DNA of 64,000 bases. It comes from Sphingomonas phyllosphaerae (GTDB lineage Bacteria; Pseudomonadota; Alphaproteobacteria; Sphingomonadales; Sphingomonadaceae). A program made the position numbers and the translations under genes. The notes below the pieces were generated by a model that worked only from the letters and a program-made list of their open reading frames with translations, was not told the origin of the DNA and ran no database searches. Position 1 is the stretch's first letter. Each line of letters begins with the position of its first letter. Below, one piece after another: positions 16,668 through 25,879 of the stretch. The DNA lies in NCBI RefSeq assembly GCF_029623345.1, contig NZ_JAPYKH010000012.1, forward strand, positions 1 through 64,000, in the 5' to 3' direction.

Positions 16668-17473
16668 TCCGCGCGGGCCTGCTCGCCGCCGGGCTGCTGC
16701 TCGTGGCCGCTCCTGCGTCCGCGCAGGACGAGCCGGTCACCGAGCGGTTCTGCCCCAACCGGCCGTCCCTCGGCGCGAGCGGCTGTGTCACCATGCCGGG
16801 GCAGGTGCAGGTGGAGCTATCGGGCGTGGACTGGCAGCGCGACGACAGTGGTGACGCACGCGAGGACCTCACGCTCTTCGGCGACGTCACGGCACGGATC
16901 GGCGTGACGCGCGACAGCGAGCTGCAGGTCGAGTTCACGCCGCTGGGCACGCTGCGCACGCGCGACAAGGTCACCGGCGCCGTCTCACGAAAATGGGGGG
17001 CTGGCGACACGACGATCGGCTATCGCTACGCGCTGAGCCACCCTGACGGGCGCGCGCTATCGTCCGCGATCCAGCCCTATGTGACTCTCCCGACCGGCCG
17101 CAGCGGCATCGGCGACGGCGACTGGTCGGCAGGGGTGATTGCGCCGGTGTTCTGGCAGATGAACGAGAAATGGAGCCTCGACTTCACCGGCCGCGCCACC
17201 GCGGCCGCCAACGAGGAGGGCGGAGGCCGGCATTTCGACGCGAGCGGCGTCGTCGGCCTGGGCTATGCGCTCACCGACAGTCTCACCACGGTGGCGGAGT
17301 TCTCGGTCGAGCGCGACGACGATCCCTCGGGCCATGTCACGCAGACGCTCGCGGCGGGGTCGCTGGCGTGGCAGCCGACCAAGCGGACGCAGATTGACCT
17401 GCTCGCGGTCGCGGGGCTGAACCATGACTCGCCCGACGTACGACTGGTACTGGGCGGCGCGTTCCTGTTCTGA
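16664..17473 (+). CDS. Outer-membrane beta-barrel protein, phenol-degradation MetA-pathway/transporter-like family
   Basis: 269 residues. Signal peptide with AAPASAQD cleavage at about residue 21, an N-terminal FCPNRPSLGASGC stretch with two cysteines that could form a disulfide, then about ten amphipathic strands ending in GGAFLF, a barrel-type C-terminal Phe. It resembles the 'putative MetA-pathway of phenol degradation' barrel family, whose substrates are mostly unknown. Translationally coupled to xth by a 4-base overlap. Confidence 0.7.
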   Translation: MIRAGLLAAGLLLVAAPASAQDEPVTERFCPNRPSLGASGCVTMPGQVQVELSGVDWQRDDSGDAREDLTLFGDVTARIGVTRDSELQVEFTPLGTLRTRDKVTGAVSRKWGAGDTTIGYRYALSHPDGRALSSAIQPYVTLPTGRSGIGDGDWSAGVIAPVFWQMNEKWSLDFTGRATAAANEEGGGRHFDASGVVGLGYALTDSLTTVAEFSVERDDDPSGHVTQTLAAGSLAWQPTKRTQIDLLAVAGLNHDSPDVRLVLGGAFLF

Positions 17474-17503
17474 GCAGGGGCGACCTCTCTCTTTTTTTCG
17501 GCG

Positions 17504-17601
17504 TTATCCTGAGCTTGTCTCAGGATCCACCGATCTGCCTCCATCGCGGCCTCTGAGTGGTGATCCGCACGGTGGACCCTGAAACGAGTTCAGGGTGACG
17601 C
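17504..17601. repeat. REPIN-like repeat pair
   Basis: TTATCCTGAGCTTGTCTCAG on the left and GGACCCTGAAACGAGTTCAG on the right, about 45 bases apart, in opposite orientation. It lies between convergent genes. Confidence 0.75.
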
Positions 17602-17631
17602 CGGGAAATGGAAACGCCTACGTCGCCGAAG

Positions 17632-17907
17632 CTATGCCGCCGCGTCAGGCTCCTGCACCGCGATCAGGTCGAGCACCTGCCGCGCACCCTCGTCGCTCGC
17701 CGCGGCGAGCTTGAGCGGGCGAGCACCCAGTCCGACATCGGCGTTGAGAAAGGCCATCGCGCCGGCGAGGCCGAGCCGCTCGGTCGCCGCGCGGACCACT
17801 TGGCTCTCGCGCGCCGCGCTCTCGGGCGACAGCTTCGGGACGCTGCTGGCGGGCCGAAAATAGGGGCGGCGCGGCGGGCGCGGGGCGGGCTGCGGCTGGT
17901 CGCTCAC
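17632..17907 (-). CDS. DUF2384 (MbcA/ParS/Xre antitoxin-like) domain protein
   Basis: 91 residues from GTG 17907. The C-terminal half, AMAFLNADVGLGARPLKLAA followed by SDEGARQVLDLIAV, is the DUF2384 signature: a 'FLN...LGxRPL-L...S-EG...V...L' helix pair that in type II systems binds RES-domain toxins. The N-terminus is Pro-rich and too short for the usual Xre HTH. No RES toxin is nearby. The GTGA overlap with the 58-residue gene upstream marks a two-gene operon. Function as an antitoxin is therefore uncertain. Confidence 0.65.
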   Translation of the reverse strand: MSDQPQPAPRPPRRPYFRPASSVPKLSPESAARESQVVRAATERLGLAGAMAFLNADVGLGARPLKLAAASDEGARQVLDLIAVQEPDAAA

Positions 17908-18080
17908 GCGCCGACCACCACGGTCGGGCGGACCACGCCGGCGAGCCACTGCACGTCGGCGATCCGCGCGGCATAGCCTTTGGCGCAGATCCGATAGGCG
18001 TCGCGACCGTTTGCGCTGCCGGTGTCCGACGCACGCGCGATCGATATCTGATGATGTGAGTAGAGTTCGTTAAGGTCCAT
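17904..18080 (-). CDS. Small hypothetical protein coupled to the DUF2384 gene
   Basis: 58 residues from ATG 18080, preceded by an AGGGAGA ribosome site. It begins MDLNELYSHHQISIARASDT and has a central GRDAYRICAKGYAARIAD segment. I recall MDLNEL-starting small proteins in sphingomonads but cannot name a function. Stop and start of the next gene overlap by 4 bases. It is a candidate partner, possibly the toxin slot, of the DUF2384 protein, on position only. Confidence 0.6.
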   Translation of the reverse strand: MDLNELYSHHQISIARASDTGSANGRDAYRICAKGYAARIADVQWLAGVVRPTVVVGA

Positions 18081-18296
18081 GTCGGTCTCCCTGCGTGCAA
18101 GCGGGAGCGCGTTCGGTCTCTCAGCTATCCAGGCTCGCATGGTCAGATCTGAATAGTGCATATGAGATGGGGTCGACGCGCCTATTCACAAGGGCTCGCC
18201 ATTTTCTGGCGTAATCCGCCGGATGTCGGCGGCGGCCCTCGCGCCGCAGCCCGAGCGAAACAAGTAAGCCGTTGATAAAGCGGCAAAAAAACCGAA

Positions 18297-18312
18297 TGGC
18301 ACGGTGTCTGCA
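18297..18312 (+). promoter_or_regulatory. Possible sigma-54 type -24/-12 promoter
   Basis: TGGCACGGTGTCTGCA matches TGGCACG-N4-TTGCA with one mismatch and correct GG/GC spacing, 44 bases before the small secreted protein gene. I have no evidence that this organism has rpoN. Confidence 0.3.
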
Positions 18313-18355
18313 AAGCATTGGGCGTCCCCGATCAACGGGGCAGGGAGACACCGCC

Positions 18356-18619
18356 ATGAACGTCACGATCGTCGCCGCTCTCACCAGCCTGACCCTCGTC
18401 GCCCCCGCGCAGGCCGAGCCGACCAGCCCGGCCGCAGTCGCCACCACCACGAGCGCCGCCACGGTCGCGACCCAGGGCGAGGGCGGCGTCAAGGTGCGCA
18501 ACCCCAACACGCGCTACTGCTACAACACCGAGGCGACCGGCTCGCACATCATCCAGCGCGTCTGCCACACGCGCGCCGAGTGGAAGGAGCTGGGCGTCAA
18601 GGTTCCCGAGAAGCTGTGA
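18356..18619 (+). CDS. Small secreted protein with a Cys-containing C-terminal motif
   Basis: 87 residues from ATG 18356, with CAGGGAG eleven bases upstream. Signal peptide to about residue 20 (LVAPAQA cut), a Thr/Ala-rich linker, then RNPNTRYCYNTEATGSHI and RVCHTRAEWKELG. The two cysteines and the 'R-C-TRAEW' ending recur in small periplasmic proteins of sphingomonads. Function unknown. The upstream region is AT-richer than average and carries the possible sigma-54 site. Confidence 0.7.
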   Translation: MNVTIVAALTSLTLVAPAQAEPTSPAAVATTTSAATVATQGEGGVKVRNPNTRYCYNTEATGSHIIQRVCHTRAEWKELGVKVPEKL

Positions 18620-18694
18620 CCGCCGCCAACGGGCGGACGGGAGGGGGCGGCGCCGCGCCGGCTGAGGCGCGCGGCGCCGCCGGCTCGCGTCGAA

Positions 18695-19846
18695 TCAGAG
18701 CGTCCGCTCGTAGACCTGATAGACCTTGTTGACGCGGCTATCGATCGCCGTGGCGATCGAGTTCATTCCCTGGTTGTCGTCAAGGATCCAGCCGATCTCG
18801 CCGCGCGAGGCGCCGTAGTTCGCCACCGACGCCTTGCGGATCGCCTCGATCATCATGAAGGCTAGTTGGCTGGCCAGCCGCGAGGATTGCAGCTCTTTGC
18901 GCACCCCCATCAGCGGCACACGCATCGTGCGCACGCGCGGCTTGCGCAGCCACAGGAGCAACTTGGCCCAGCCGAACGGGAGCAGGCTGCCGTTCAGCGG
19001 GCGGATTGCCTCGTTCAGGTCGGGCAAGGTGATCATGAACGCCACCGGCCGGCCGTCGACCTCGGCGATGCGGATCAGGTCGTTGAACACGATCGGCTTG
19101 AGCTTGACGCCAACGTCCTTGATTTCGGGCGGGGTGAGCGGCACGAACCCCCAATTGTCCGACCAGGCGTCGTTGAGGATCTCGAGGATGATCGCGGCTT
19201 CCTCGTCGAACCGCTTCTTGTTGACCTCGCGCACGACGATGCTCTTGTTGTTCTCGCCCGAGCGGATGATCCGCTTCACGATCGGCGGGAACTCCTGGGT
19301 GATGTCGAGCTCGTAGGTGACCAGCTGCTTGACCGGCTGGTAGCCGGCGCGCTCGATCCACTCGCGGTACGCCGGCTTGTGATGCCCCATCATCACCGTC
19401 GGCGCCTGGTCGAAGCCCTGGATCAGCAGTCCCGGCTCCTCCCAGATCGACATGCTGATAGGACCGAGCGCGCGCACCATGCCCTGTTCGCGCAGCCACG
19501 CCTCGGCACGTTGCAGCAGCGCGCGGAAGATGTCCTCGTCCTCCGCGTCCATCAGGCCCCACTGCCCGACACCGGGGCCGAAGCCCTGCGCAGCAGGCAT
19601 CTCGAGCGCGAGCGTGTCGATATGCGCCGAGATGCGCCCGACAACGCGGCCGTCGCGCCGCGCCAGGAAGAGCTGCGTCTTGGCATGGCTGAACCAGCCG
19701 TTCTTCTCCGGCGTGATCAGCCCCAGCGCCTCGCCTTTCAGCGGCGGCACCCAGTGAGGGTCGTCGGCGTAGAGGCGGAAGGGAAGGTCGACGAACGCCT
19801 TGCGCTCGCTCTTGGTGGTGACCGGGGTGATGGAGAGATCGGACAT
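18695..19846 (-). CDS. GNAT-family acyltransferase, candidate bacterial ceramide synthase
   Basis: 383 residues, starting MSDLSITPVTTKSERKAFVD. A GNAT-like N-terminal half (LFLARRDGRVVGRISAHID) is followed by a second acyltransferase-like region. In Caulobacter the ceramide synthase bCerS is a protein of this broad type that N-acylates 3-ketosphinganine. The present gene shares that size and lies in the same 10-kb region as spt, acp and cerR, next to a fatty acid desaturase. The bCerS assignment is inference from family and neighbourhood; other N-acyltransferase roles are possible. Confidence 0.6.
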   Translation of the reverse strand: MSDLSITPVTTKSERKAFVDLPFRLYADDPHWVPPLKGEALGLITPEKNGWFSHAKTQLFLARRDGRVVGRISAHIDTLALEMPAAQGFGPGVGQWGLMDAEDEDIFRALLQRAEAWLREQGMVRALGPISMSIWEEPGLLIQGFDQAPTVMMGHHKPAYREWIERAGYQPVKQLVTYELDITQEFPPIVKRIIRSGENNKSIVVREVNKKRFDEEAAIILEILNDAWSDNWGFVPLTPPEIKDVGVKLKPIVFNDLIRIAEVDGRPVAFMITLPDLNEAIRPLNGSLLPFGWAKLLLWLRKPRVRTMRVPLMGVRKELQSSRLASQLAFMMIEAIRKASVANYGASRGEIGWILDDNQGMNSIATAIDSRVNKVYQVYERTL

Positions 19847-19954
19847 GGCGCTCGCCCGTAAACGGAGAAACCGATCATAGCGAGCGAGCTTTTACTGGCA
19901 ACGGGGAGTGCGCGCGTCCTGTAAAGGTCACGCTGTCGCCACTATGTTGGGGCA

Positions 19955-21058
19955 ATGAACAGCGCCATGGACACGATGACCTTCGAGAGCCGGGGCGAGA
20001 GCGCGGCTGCCGCGCCCGTCGCGCCACGCGCGGCAATCGCGGACGACAAGGCGATGCTGCGTGCCGCCGCCGAGCTCACCCGGGACCTCGTGCAGCCGCG
20101 TCCCGCAATCTACTGGGCCGACCTGATCGGCTCCGCGGTGGTCGGCTACGCCGCGCTCGCGGTCGCGACGACCGTCGCGTCGGCCGGCCTGGCGGTGCTG
20201 GCCGGGGTCGTCGCGGTGCTCGCCTTGTATCGCGGCATGAGCATGATCCACGAGATCAGCCACATCAAGCACGCCGCGGTGCCGGGCTTCCGCGCCGGCT
20301 GGAACGCGTTGGTCGGGGTGCCGATGATGATCCCGTCCTTCATGTACGAGGGCGTCCACAACTTGCACCACGCCAAGACGCGCTACGGCACCTCGGAGGA
20401 TCCCGAGTATCTTCCGCTGGCGCTGATGCGGCCGTGGACCCTGCCGGTCTTCATCCTGGTGTCGGCGCTGGCGCCGATTGGTCTGCTGATCCGCTACGCG
20501 CTGCTCGCGCCGCTGTCGGCTTTGTTGCCGCGGCTGCGCGAGGCAGTGGTGGCGCGCTACTCGGCGCTGTCGATCAACCCGCATTTCCGTCGCCGTGCGC
20601 CGCAGGGCGAGGAGAGGGCGCGCTGGACCCGCTGGGAGATCGTCACCAGCCTCTGGGCGATCGCGTTGCTCGCGTTGACCGCGACCGGCGTGGTGTCACT
20701 CAAGGCGTTCGCGATCTTCCTGGCGGTCGGCTCGGGCGTCGCGCTGATCAACCAGGTGCGTACTTTGGTCGCGCATCTGTGGGAGAATGAGGGCGAGCCG
20801 ATGAGCGTCACCGCCCAGTATCTTGATACGGTCAACGTGCCGCCGCCCGCGCTGCTGCCGGTGCTGTGGGCGCCGGTGGGGCTGCGCTACCACGCGCTGC
20901 ACCACCTGCTGCCGGGCCTGCCGTATCACGCTCTGGCGGAGGCGCACCGGCGCATCTCCAAGGTCCTCGAGCAGGATTCGCCCTTTCACAAAGCGAATTA
21001 CGCCGGCTTGCCGGGACTTGTGGGCAAGTTGGCCGCGGCGACGATGCGGGGGCGGTGA
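19955..21058 (+). CDS. Membrane fatty acid desaturase
   Basis: 367 residues with four or more membrane segments and the three diiron histidine clusters: HEISH at 99-103, HNLHH at 135-139 and HALHH at 313-317, plus His274. The family introduces double bonds or hydroxyls into acyl chains. It is divergent from the candidate ceramide synthase, 108 bases between starts, so the two may share a control region. Sphingomonad long-chain bases include 20:1 and cyclopropane 21:1 forms, so a role in sphingolipid or phospholipid unsaturation is plausible. The substrate is not shown by sequence. Confidence 0.85.
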   Translation: MNSAMDTMTFESRGESAAAAPVAPRAAIADDKAMLRAAAELTRDLVQPRPAIYWADLIGSAVVGYAALAVATTVASAGLAVLAGVVAVLALYRGMSMIHEISHIKHAAVPGFRAGWNALVGVPMMIPSFMYEGVHNLHHAKTRYGTSEDPEYLPLALMRPWTLPVFILVSALAPIGLLIRYALLAPLSALLPRLREAVVARYSALSINPHFRRRAPQGEERARWTRWEIVTSLWAIALLALTATGVVSLKAFAIFLAVGSGVALINQVRTLVAHLWENEGEPMSVTAQYLDTVNVPPPALLPVLWAPVGLRYHALHHLLPGLPYHALAEAHRRISKVLEQDSPFHKANYAGLPGLVGKLAAATMRGR

Positions 21059-21101
21059 GGAAAGCGGGCGGCAGCGCGACCTGCCGCCTTCTTTCTTCCG
21101 G

Positions 21102-21187
21102 CACCCTGAACTTGTTTCAGGGTCCACCCACTCCCGTACTCAACGGCCCCGGCGCCTGCGGATCCTGAAACGAGTTCAGGATGACGC
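21102..21187. repeat. REPIN-like repeat pair
   Basis: CACCCTGAACTTGTTTCAGG and GGATCCTGAAACGAGTTCAG face each other across about 35 bases. A further degenerate CTCCTGCCTTCGCGGGAGC hairpin lies at about 21278-21296. Nothing else in the 21059-21314 gap. Confidence 0.8.
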
Positions 21188-21314
21188 CAGTGGAGAGGTA
21201 AGAGCGCCATCTTGATCGCGCGTCCCTGCGACGCGGGGCGCAGGCCCACGGAGCCCATCGTTCGCCGCCCTAGGCTCCTGCCTTCGCGGGAGCACTGGCA
21301 AGCGACCGCGCCTC

Positions 21315-22409
21315 CTACTCCTCCGTCCTCAACAACACCGCCTCGCCGATCAGCAGGAACAGCAGGAACGGCGCCCAGGCGGCGAGAAAGGGCGGGTAGG
21401 CCCCGAGGTTGCCCATTGCCAGCGCGAACTTGTCCGCCATGAAATAGGCGAAGCCGAGCGCCATGCCGATCACCGCGCGGACGAACAGCGCGCCCGATCG
21501 CGCGATACCGAACGCCGCCACCGCGCCGAGCAGCGGCATCAGCACCGAGGACAGCGGCCCCGAGAGCTTGTGCCACAGCACGCCTTCGAGCGACTTGGTC
21601 GGCCGCCCCGCCTCCTCCAGGTCGGAAATGGCAGCGCGCAGCCCGGTGAAGGACAAAGCGTCACCATCGACGTTGGCGAGCGTGAACTGGTCGGGCGTGA
21701 CGCCGCGCGCCACCACCATTGTCCCGAGCGGGGTGAGCGCGCCCGAGGCGACGTCGAAGCGCTTGGCCGGCCACACCTTCCAGCCGTCGCCCTGGCGCAG
21801 GCCGTTGGGCGCGGTGATCAGCCCGCGCAGCCCGCCATCGGGGTTGCGCTCGTAGACGGTGACGCCACCCAGCCGCGCCGCCTCGCCGCGTCCGCTGATC
21901 CGGTCCGCCGAGATCAGGTTGTTGTCGGCGCGAACCCAGACGTTGGCGCGGTCGCCACGGTCGAGCGGCATCGCGCCGTAATTGACCTTCTGCCACGCGC
22001 TCAGCTCGGCGGTGGCGCGGCTGACGATGCGATCATTGAAGGCGAAGGTGACGAGCGCGATGCCGACGCTGGCGATCACCAGCGGCGCCAGCACCTGGTG
22101 CGCCGAGAGGCCCGAGGCCTTGAGCGCCACCACCTCGCTGTTGGCGTTCATCGTGATCAGCGTCAGCACGGTGCCGAGCAGCACCGAGAAGGGCAGGAAG
22201 GTCGAGATGATCTGCGGTGCGCGCAACGAGACGTAGCGCCACACCTCGGCATCGCCGTTCCCCGTGGTGGCGAGGATGCGGCCGCTCTCGCTCAGCAGAT
22301 CGAGCGTCTGCAGCACCAGTACCAGCCCGAACAGGATGCCGAAGGTGCGCGTGAGGAACAGCCGCGCCATGTAGACGGCGACGGTGCGCGAGGGAAAGAA
22401 GGCGCTCAC
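21315..22409 (-). CDS. lptG: LPS/envelope lipid export permease LptG
   Basis: 364 residues from GTG 22409, with six membrane segments (three at each end) around a periplasmic beta-jellyroll: the YjgP/YjgQ family. With LptF and the LptB ATPase it extracts LPS-type lipid from the inner membrane. The GTGA overlap couples it to lptF. Many sphingomonads lack LPS and carry glycosphingolipids instead, and these genes lie between ceramide-synthesis genes, so the cargo may be a sphingolipid. That cargo is inference. Confidence 0.9.
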   Translation of the reverse strand: MSAFFPSRTVAVYMARLFLTRTFGILFGLVLVLQTLDLLSESGRILATTGNGDAEVWRYVSLRAPQIISTFLPFSVLLGTVLTLITMNANSEVVALKASGLSAHQVLAPLVIASVGIALVTFAFNDRIVSRATAELSAWQKVNYGAMPLDRGDRANVWVRADNNLISADRISGRGEAARLGGVTVYERNPDGGLRGLITAPNGLRQGDGWKVWPAKRFDVASGALTPLGTMVVARGVTPDQFTLANVDGDALSFTGLRAAISDLEEAGRPTKSLEGVLWHKLSGPLSSVLMPLLGAVAAFGIARSGALFVRAVIGMALGFAYFMADKFALAMGNLGAYPPFLAAWAPFLLFLLIGEAVLLRTEE

Positions 22410-23608
22410 GCGCGTGCCTCCTTGCGACGGCGACCGGGCAGGTAGCGCGCGATCATCGCCCAGCCCTTGCCGAAGAAGCGCTCGAGCGCGCCGATCGGCT
22501 GGCCGCCCGGGACATAAGCGAGCGTGTAATACATCCACAGGATCAGCGCGCCGAACAGCAGGAATGGCGCCCAGAGCGCGATCAGCGGGTCGACCGCGCC
22601 GCGCTCGCCCACCGCGGCGGCATATTGGTTGATCTTGTGATAGGTCACCACCATCACGATCGACAGGAACACGCCCAGCGCCGAGCTGGAGCGCTTCGGC
22701 GGCACGCCGAGCGACACCGCGAGCAGCGGCAGCAGGAACATCATCGCCACCTCGACGACGCGGAAGTGGAACTCGGCCCGGCTGCCGTCGCGCTGCGCCT
22801 CGCTGGCGTTGCGCGCATGGCCGAGCTGGGCGAGCTGGGGCAGCGTATATTCCAGGTTCTTGCCACCGCGGGTGCGGAAGCTCTCGAAGCGCGGCAGGTC
22901 GATCGGCAGGTCGTGCGAGCTGAAGGTCAGCACGCGCGGCGTCGGGAAATCGGGACGGTTGTGGATCAGCGTGCCGTCGGTGAGCCGAAAGATGATCACG
23001 TTGGGATCGTCGGTGGCGAGGAACTGCCCGGTCTCGGCGGTGACGCCGGCCCAGTCGTTGCGCGGAGTCAGCGCGTGGAGGAAGATGCCCGAGAGCCGAC
23101 GCCCGCTGTCCTGGCTGCGCTCGATGCGGAGCGTGATGCGATCGCCGAGATGAGTGAACTCGCCGACCTTGATCGAGGCGCCGAGCGCGCCGGTGCGTAG
23201 CTCGAAGCGCAGCTTCTCGTAATTGTAGCGCGCCAACGGCTGGACATAGCCGACGATCGCGATGTTCAGCGCGGCGAGAATGATCGCGTACATATAGGGC
23301 ACGCGCAGCAGCCGCGAGTAGCTCATGCCGACGCCGCGCATCACGTCGAGTTCGCTCGAGGTGGCGATGCGGCGGAAGGCGAGCAGTACGCCCAGCATCA
23401 GCCCGATCGGGATACCCAGGCCGAGATATTCGGGCAGCAGGTTGGCCAGCATCTTCCAGACGACGCTGACCGGGCCGCCCTGCGTGATGACGAAGTCGAA
23501 CAGGCGGCCGATCCGGTCGAGGATCAGCAGCATCGAGGCGATCAGCAGCGTGGCGAACAGCGGGAGCGCGATCAGCCGGGCCATGTAGCGGTCGATCGAG
23601 GTGAACAA
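22406..23608 (-). CDS. lptF: LPS/envelope lipid export permease LptF
   Basis: 400 residues from TTG 23608, chosen because the family opening FTSIDRYMARLIALPLF starts there; ATG 23584 would give 392. Six membrane segments surround a periplasmic domain. Conserved GIPIGLMLGVLLAFRR and ELDVMRGVGMS form the coupling helix region that contacts LptB. It is first in a two-gene operon with lptG. The gap upstream is filled by a large inverted repeat. Confidence 0.92.
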   Translation of the reverse strand: MFTSIDRYMARLIALPLFATLLIASMLLILDRIGRLFDFVITQGGPVSVVWKMLANLLPEYLGLGIPIGLMLGVLLAFRRIATSSELDVMRGVGMSYSRLLRVPYMYAIILAALNIAIVGYVQPLARYNYEKLRFELRTGALGASIKVGEFTHLGDRITLRIERSQDSGRRLSGIFLHALTPRNDWAGVTAETGQFLATDDPNVIIFRLTDGTLIHNRPDFPTPRVLTFSSHDLPIDLPRFESFRTRGGKNLEYTLPQLAQLGHARNASEAQRDGSRAEFHFRVVEVAMMFLLPLLAVSLGVPPKRSSSALGVFLSIVMVVTYHKINQYAAAVGERGAVDPLIALWAPFLLFGALILWMYYTLAYVPGGQPIGALERFFGKGWAMIARYLPGRRRKEARA

Positions 23609-23735
23609 GGTGCGGCGCTGCCCCGTGGCGTCGGGCGGTGAAGGCCCTGGTGAGGCTGCGGCTATACGGGCCCGCGGCGCGCGCGTCAGCCTCGAAAAGC
23701 GTGGCGGTGCACGGGAATGTGGGGCGGGGCTAACC

Positions 23736-23911
23736 GTAAGATCCTCCCCGCATGGCGGGGAGGGGTGCCACCGGCGAAGCCGGTGGTGGAGGGCGCTCCG
23801 CGCAGGGAGGCTTCCGTTTGGGTCACCTAGAAGCAGCATGGCGTCTGCGGAGAGCCCTCTCCACCAGCCTTCGGCTGGTCCCCTCCCCGCTGAGCGGGGA
23901 GGATCTTGCCG
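23736..23911. repeat. Large intergenic inverted repeat of the CCTCCCCGC/GCGGGGAGG family
   Basis: GATCCTCCCCGC...GCGGGGAGGGG at the left end is mirrored by CCCCTCCCCGC...GCGGGGAGGATC at the right end. Inner arms CCACCGGCGAAGCCGGTGG and CCACCAGCCTTCGGCTGG are nested between them. The whole 305-base lptF/kinase gap is made of this element. Related copies lie at 36.1, 47.1 and 52.9 kb. Confidence 0.75.
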
Positions 23912-23913
23912 AT

Positions 23914-25830
23914 TCACGCCGCCGCGAGCGTTTCCCTCCGTGCGACGGCGGCTTGCGCCACCGCGCGCTCCAACCCCGCAAGGGTGAACGGCTTGCGCAG
24001 TACCGGGCGGCCGCCGAGGTCAATCGCCTCGTCGGCGCCTCCCGCGAAGCCGGTGACGAACAGCACCGGCACGCGCGCGTGGGTCGCCGCCAGCTCGGCG
24101 ACCATCTCGGGGCCGGTCAGCGTCGGCATCAGCACGTCCGAGAGGATCAGGTCGACCTGGTCCATCCCGGCGAGCAGCGCGGCGGCGCGGGTCGGGTCGT
24201 CGCACGCGCGGGGATGATGCCCCAGCTCGCTGAGCGCATCCATCGTCGCGGGCAGCACGCGGGGGTCGTCCTCCACCACCAGGATGTGCAGGCCGGCCGG
24301 GTTCTGCATGGGCGCCACCGGCGGCACGGCGACGGGGGTGGACGGCGCCGCCGCCGCGGTCGACGCGCGCTCGCGCGGCAGCAGCAGCGTCACGGTGGTG
24401 CCGAGCCCCACCACCGAATCGACCGACACGTCGCCGCCGAGCCCGCGCGCGAAGGAGAAGACCTGGCTCAGCCCCAGCCCGGTGCCCTTGCCCACCGGCT
24501 TGGTGGTGAAGAAGGGCTCGAACACGCGCTCGACCACCGCGGGCGTCATGCCGCAGCCGGTGTCGCTCACCGCCAACGCGAGATAATCCTCGCCGGCGAC
24601 GGTGCGGCGCAGCGCGCGCACGGTGAGCGTGCCGCGCCCCTCCATCGCGTCGCGCGCGTTGACCGCGAGGTTGACCAGCGAATTCTCGAGCTGAACCCGG
24701 TCGGCGCGCGTGCACCAGCCGTCGCTTTCGTCGCCGAAGCGGACGGTGACGCCGTCGCCCAGCGTGCGCCCGATCAGGTCGGCGAGCCCTTCGAACAGCG
24801 GCGCGGCGGTGATCGGCTCGGGATTGATCGCGGTCTCGCGGGCGAAGGCGAGCAGCTGCTGGGTGAGCGCGGCGGCGCGCTGCGCGCCGTCGTGCGCGCT
24901 CGAGAGATGGCGCGCGGCGGTCTTCGGATCGATCGTCACGGCGCGCTGCGCCAGCTCGATCCCGCCCAGCACTACCGCGAGCATATTGTTGAAATCGTGC
25001 GCGATGCCGCCGGTCAGCTGGCCTACCGCCTCCATCTTCTGAATCTGGCGCAGGCGCGCCTCCTGCACGCGCAGCTCCTCGGTGGCCTGCGCCACCGCGC
25101 TGGCGAGTTCCTCCGCACGGTCGCGCTGCGCGTCGGCCTCGGCGCGAGCCACCGCATGCTCGGACAGCGCCAAGACGACCGCCCAGCCGAGCCAGATCAC
25201 CCCGACCACCAGCAGCAGCCCGAAGGCAGCGAGCACCTTGGCGATGATGCTCGATCGCCTCACCGAGGCCTGGGCGTGGCTGGTGCGCGCCTCGAGCAAC
25301 GCGCGCTCCTGCGCCACCAGCGAATCGAGCCCCTCGTTGATCCGCGTCAACGAGTCGGCCTTGCTGCTGCGATAATAGCGCGCGAGCGCCTGGTTGTTCT
25401 TGCGATAGTTGGTGTTGAGCGCGATCAGCGCGAGCTCGTCGCCGCGTTCGCCGAAGGCGTTGCGGATTTCGGCGAGGTGACGCGACTGGATGGCATTGTC
25501 GTGCGTCAGCTTCTCGATCCGGTCGATCGTCTCGGCGGCGCGGCGCCAGTCCTCGAAGTAGAGCCGGCCGAGCTGCTGATCGCCCGAGATGACGTAGCGG
25601 CCGAGCGACGCCTCGGAGCGCGCGATCGTGCCCTGCAGCGTGCGGACCAGGATCATCACGTCGTAGCTGTGGCGCTGCGCCGCCAGCGCGTCGTCGCGGC
25701 GGTGATTGGCCTCGCGCAACGTCAGCAGCAGGGCGGCGAGCACCGCGACGCCCAGCAGCCCCATCACCCACAGGGCGATCGTGCCCCAGGTGGAGGTCGG
25801 GCCCCCGCGCTCGGCGTCGTCGTCGGTCAC
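23914..25830 (-). CDS. CHASE3-type hybrid sensor histidine kinase
   Basis: 638 residues. Membrane segment at about 16-38, a periplasmic CHASE3-like helical sensor (about 45-200), a second segment at about 208-230 and a coiled coil. Then come HisKA (GQLTGGIAHDFNNML), HATPase (N-box LVNLAVNARDAM, G1 DTGCGM, G2 GKGTGLGLS) and a C-terminal receiver with LILSDVLMP and LRKPF. All catalytic residues look intact. It sits between the lptFG and spt operons and may monitor the envelope. No cognate output gene is adjacent. Confidence 0.92.
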   Translation of the reverse strand: MTDDDAERGGPTSTWGTIALWVMGLLGVAVLAALLLTLREANHRRDDALAAQRHSYDVMILVRTLQGTIARSEASLGRYVISGDQQLGRLYFEDWRRAAETIDRIEKLTHDNAIQSRHLAEIRNAFGERGDELALIALNTNYRKNNQALARYYRSSKADSLTRINEGLDSLVAQERALLEARTSHAQASVRRSSIIAKVLAAFGLLLVVGVIWLGWAVVLALSEHAVARAEADAQRDRAEELASAVAQATEELRVQEARLRQIQKMEAVGQLTGGIAHDFNNMLAVVLGGIELAQRAVTIDPKTAARHLSSAHDGAQRAAALTQQLLAFARETAINPEPITAAPLFEGLADLIGRTLGDGVTVRFGDESDGWCTRADRVQLENSLVNLAVNARDAMEGRGTLTVRALRRTVAGEDYLALAVSDTGCGMTPAVVERVFEPFFTTKPVGKGTGLGLSQVFSFARGLGGDVSVDSVVGLGTTVTLLLPRERASTAAAAPSTPVAVPPVAPMQNPAGLHILVVEDDPRVLPATMDALSELGHHPRACDDPTRAAALLAGMDQVDLILSDVLMPTLTGPEMVAELAATHARVPVLFVTGFAGGADEAIDLGGRPVLRKPFTLAGLERAVAQAAVARRETLAAA

Positions 25831-25879
25831 CGGCGGCTATTTACCGCCGTTTACCTTACCAAAGGTTAAAGCACCTCGT

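Noticed and set aside
23752..25869. A 705-codon frame antisense to the hybrid kinase
   Set aside because: Same reason: GC-driven shadow of a certain gene.
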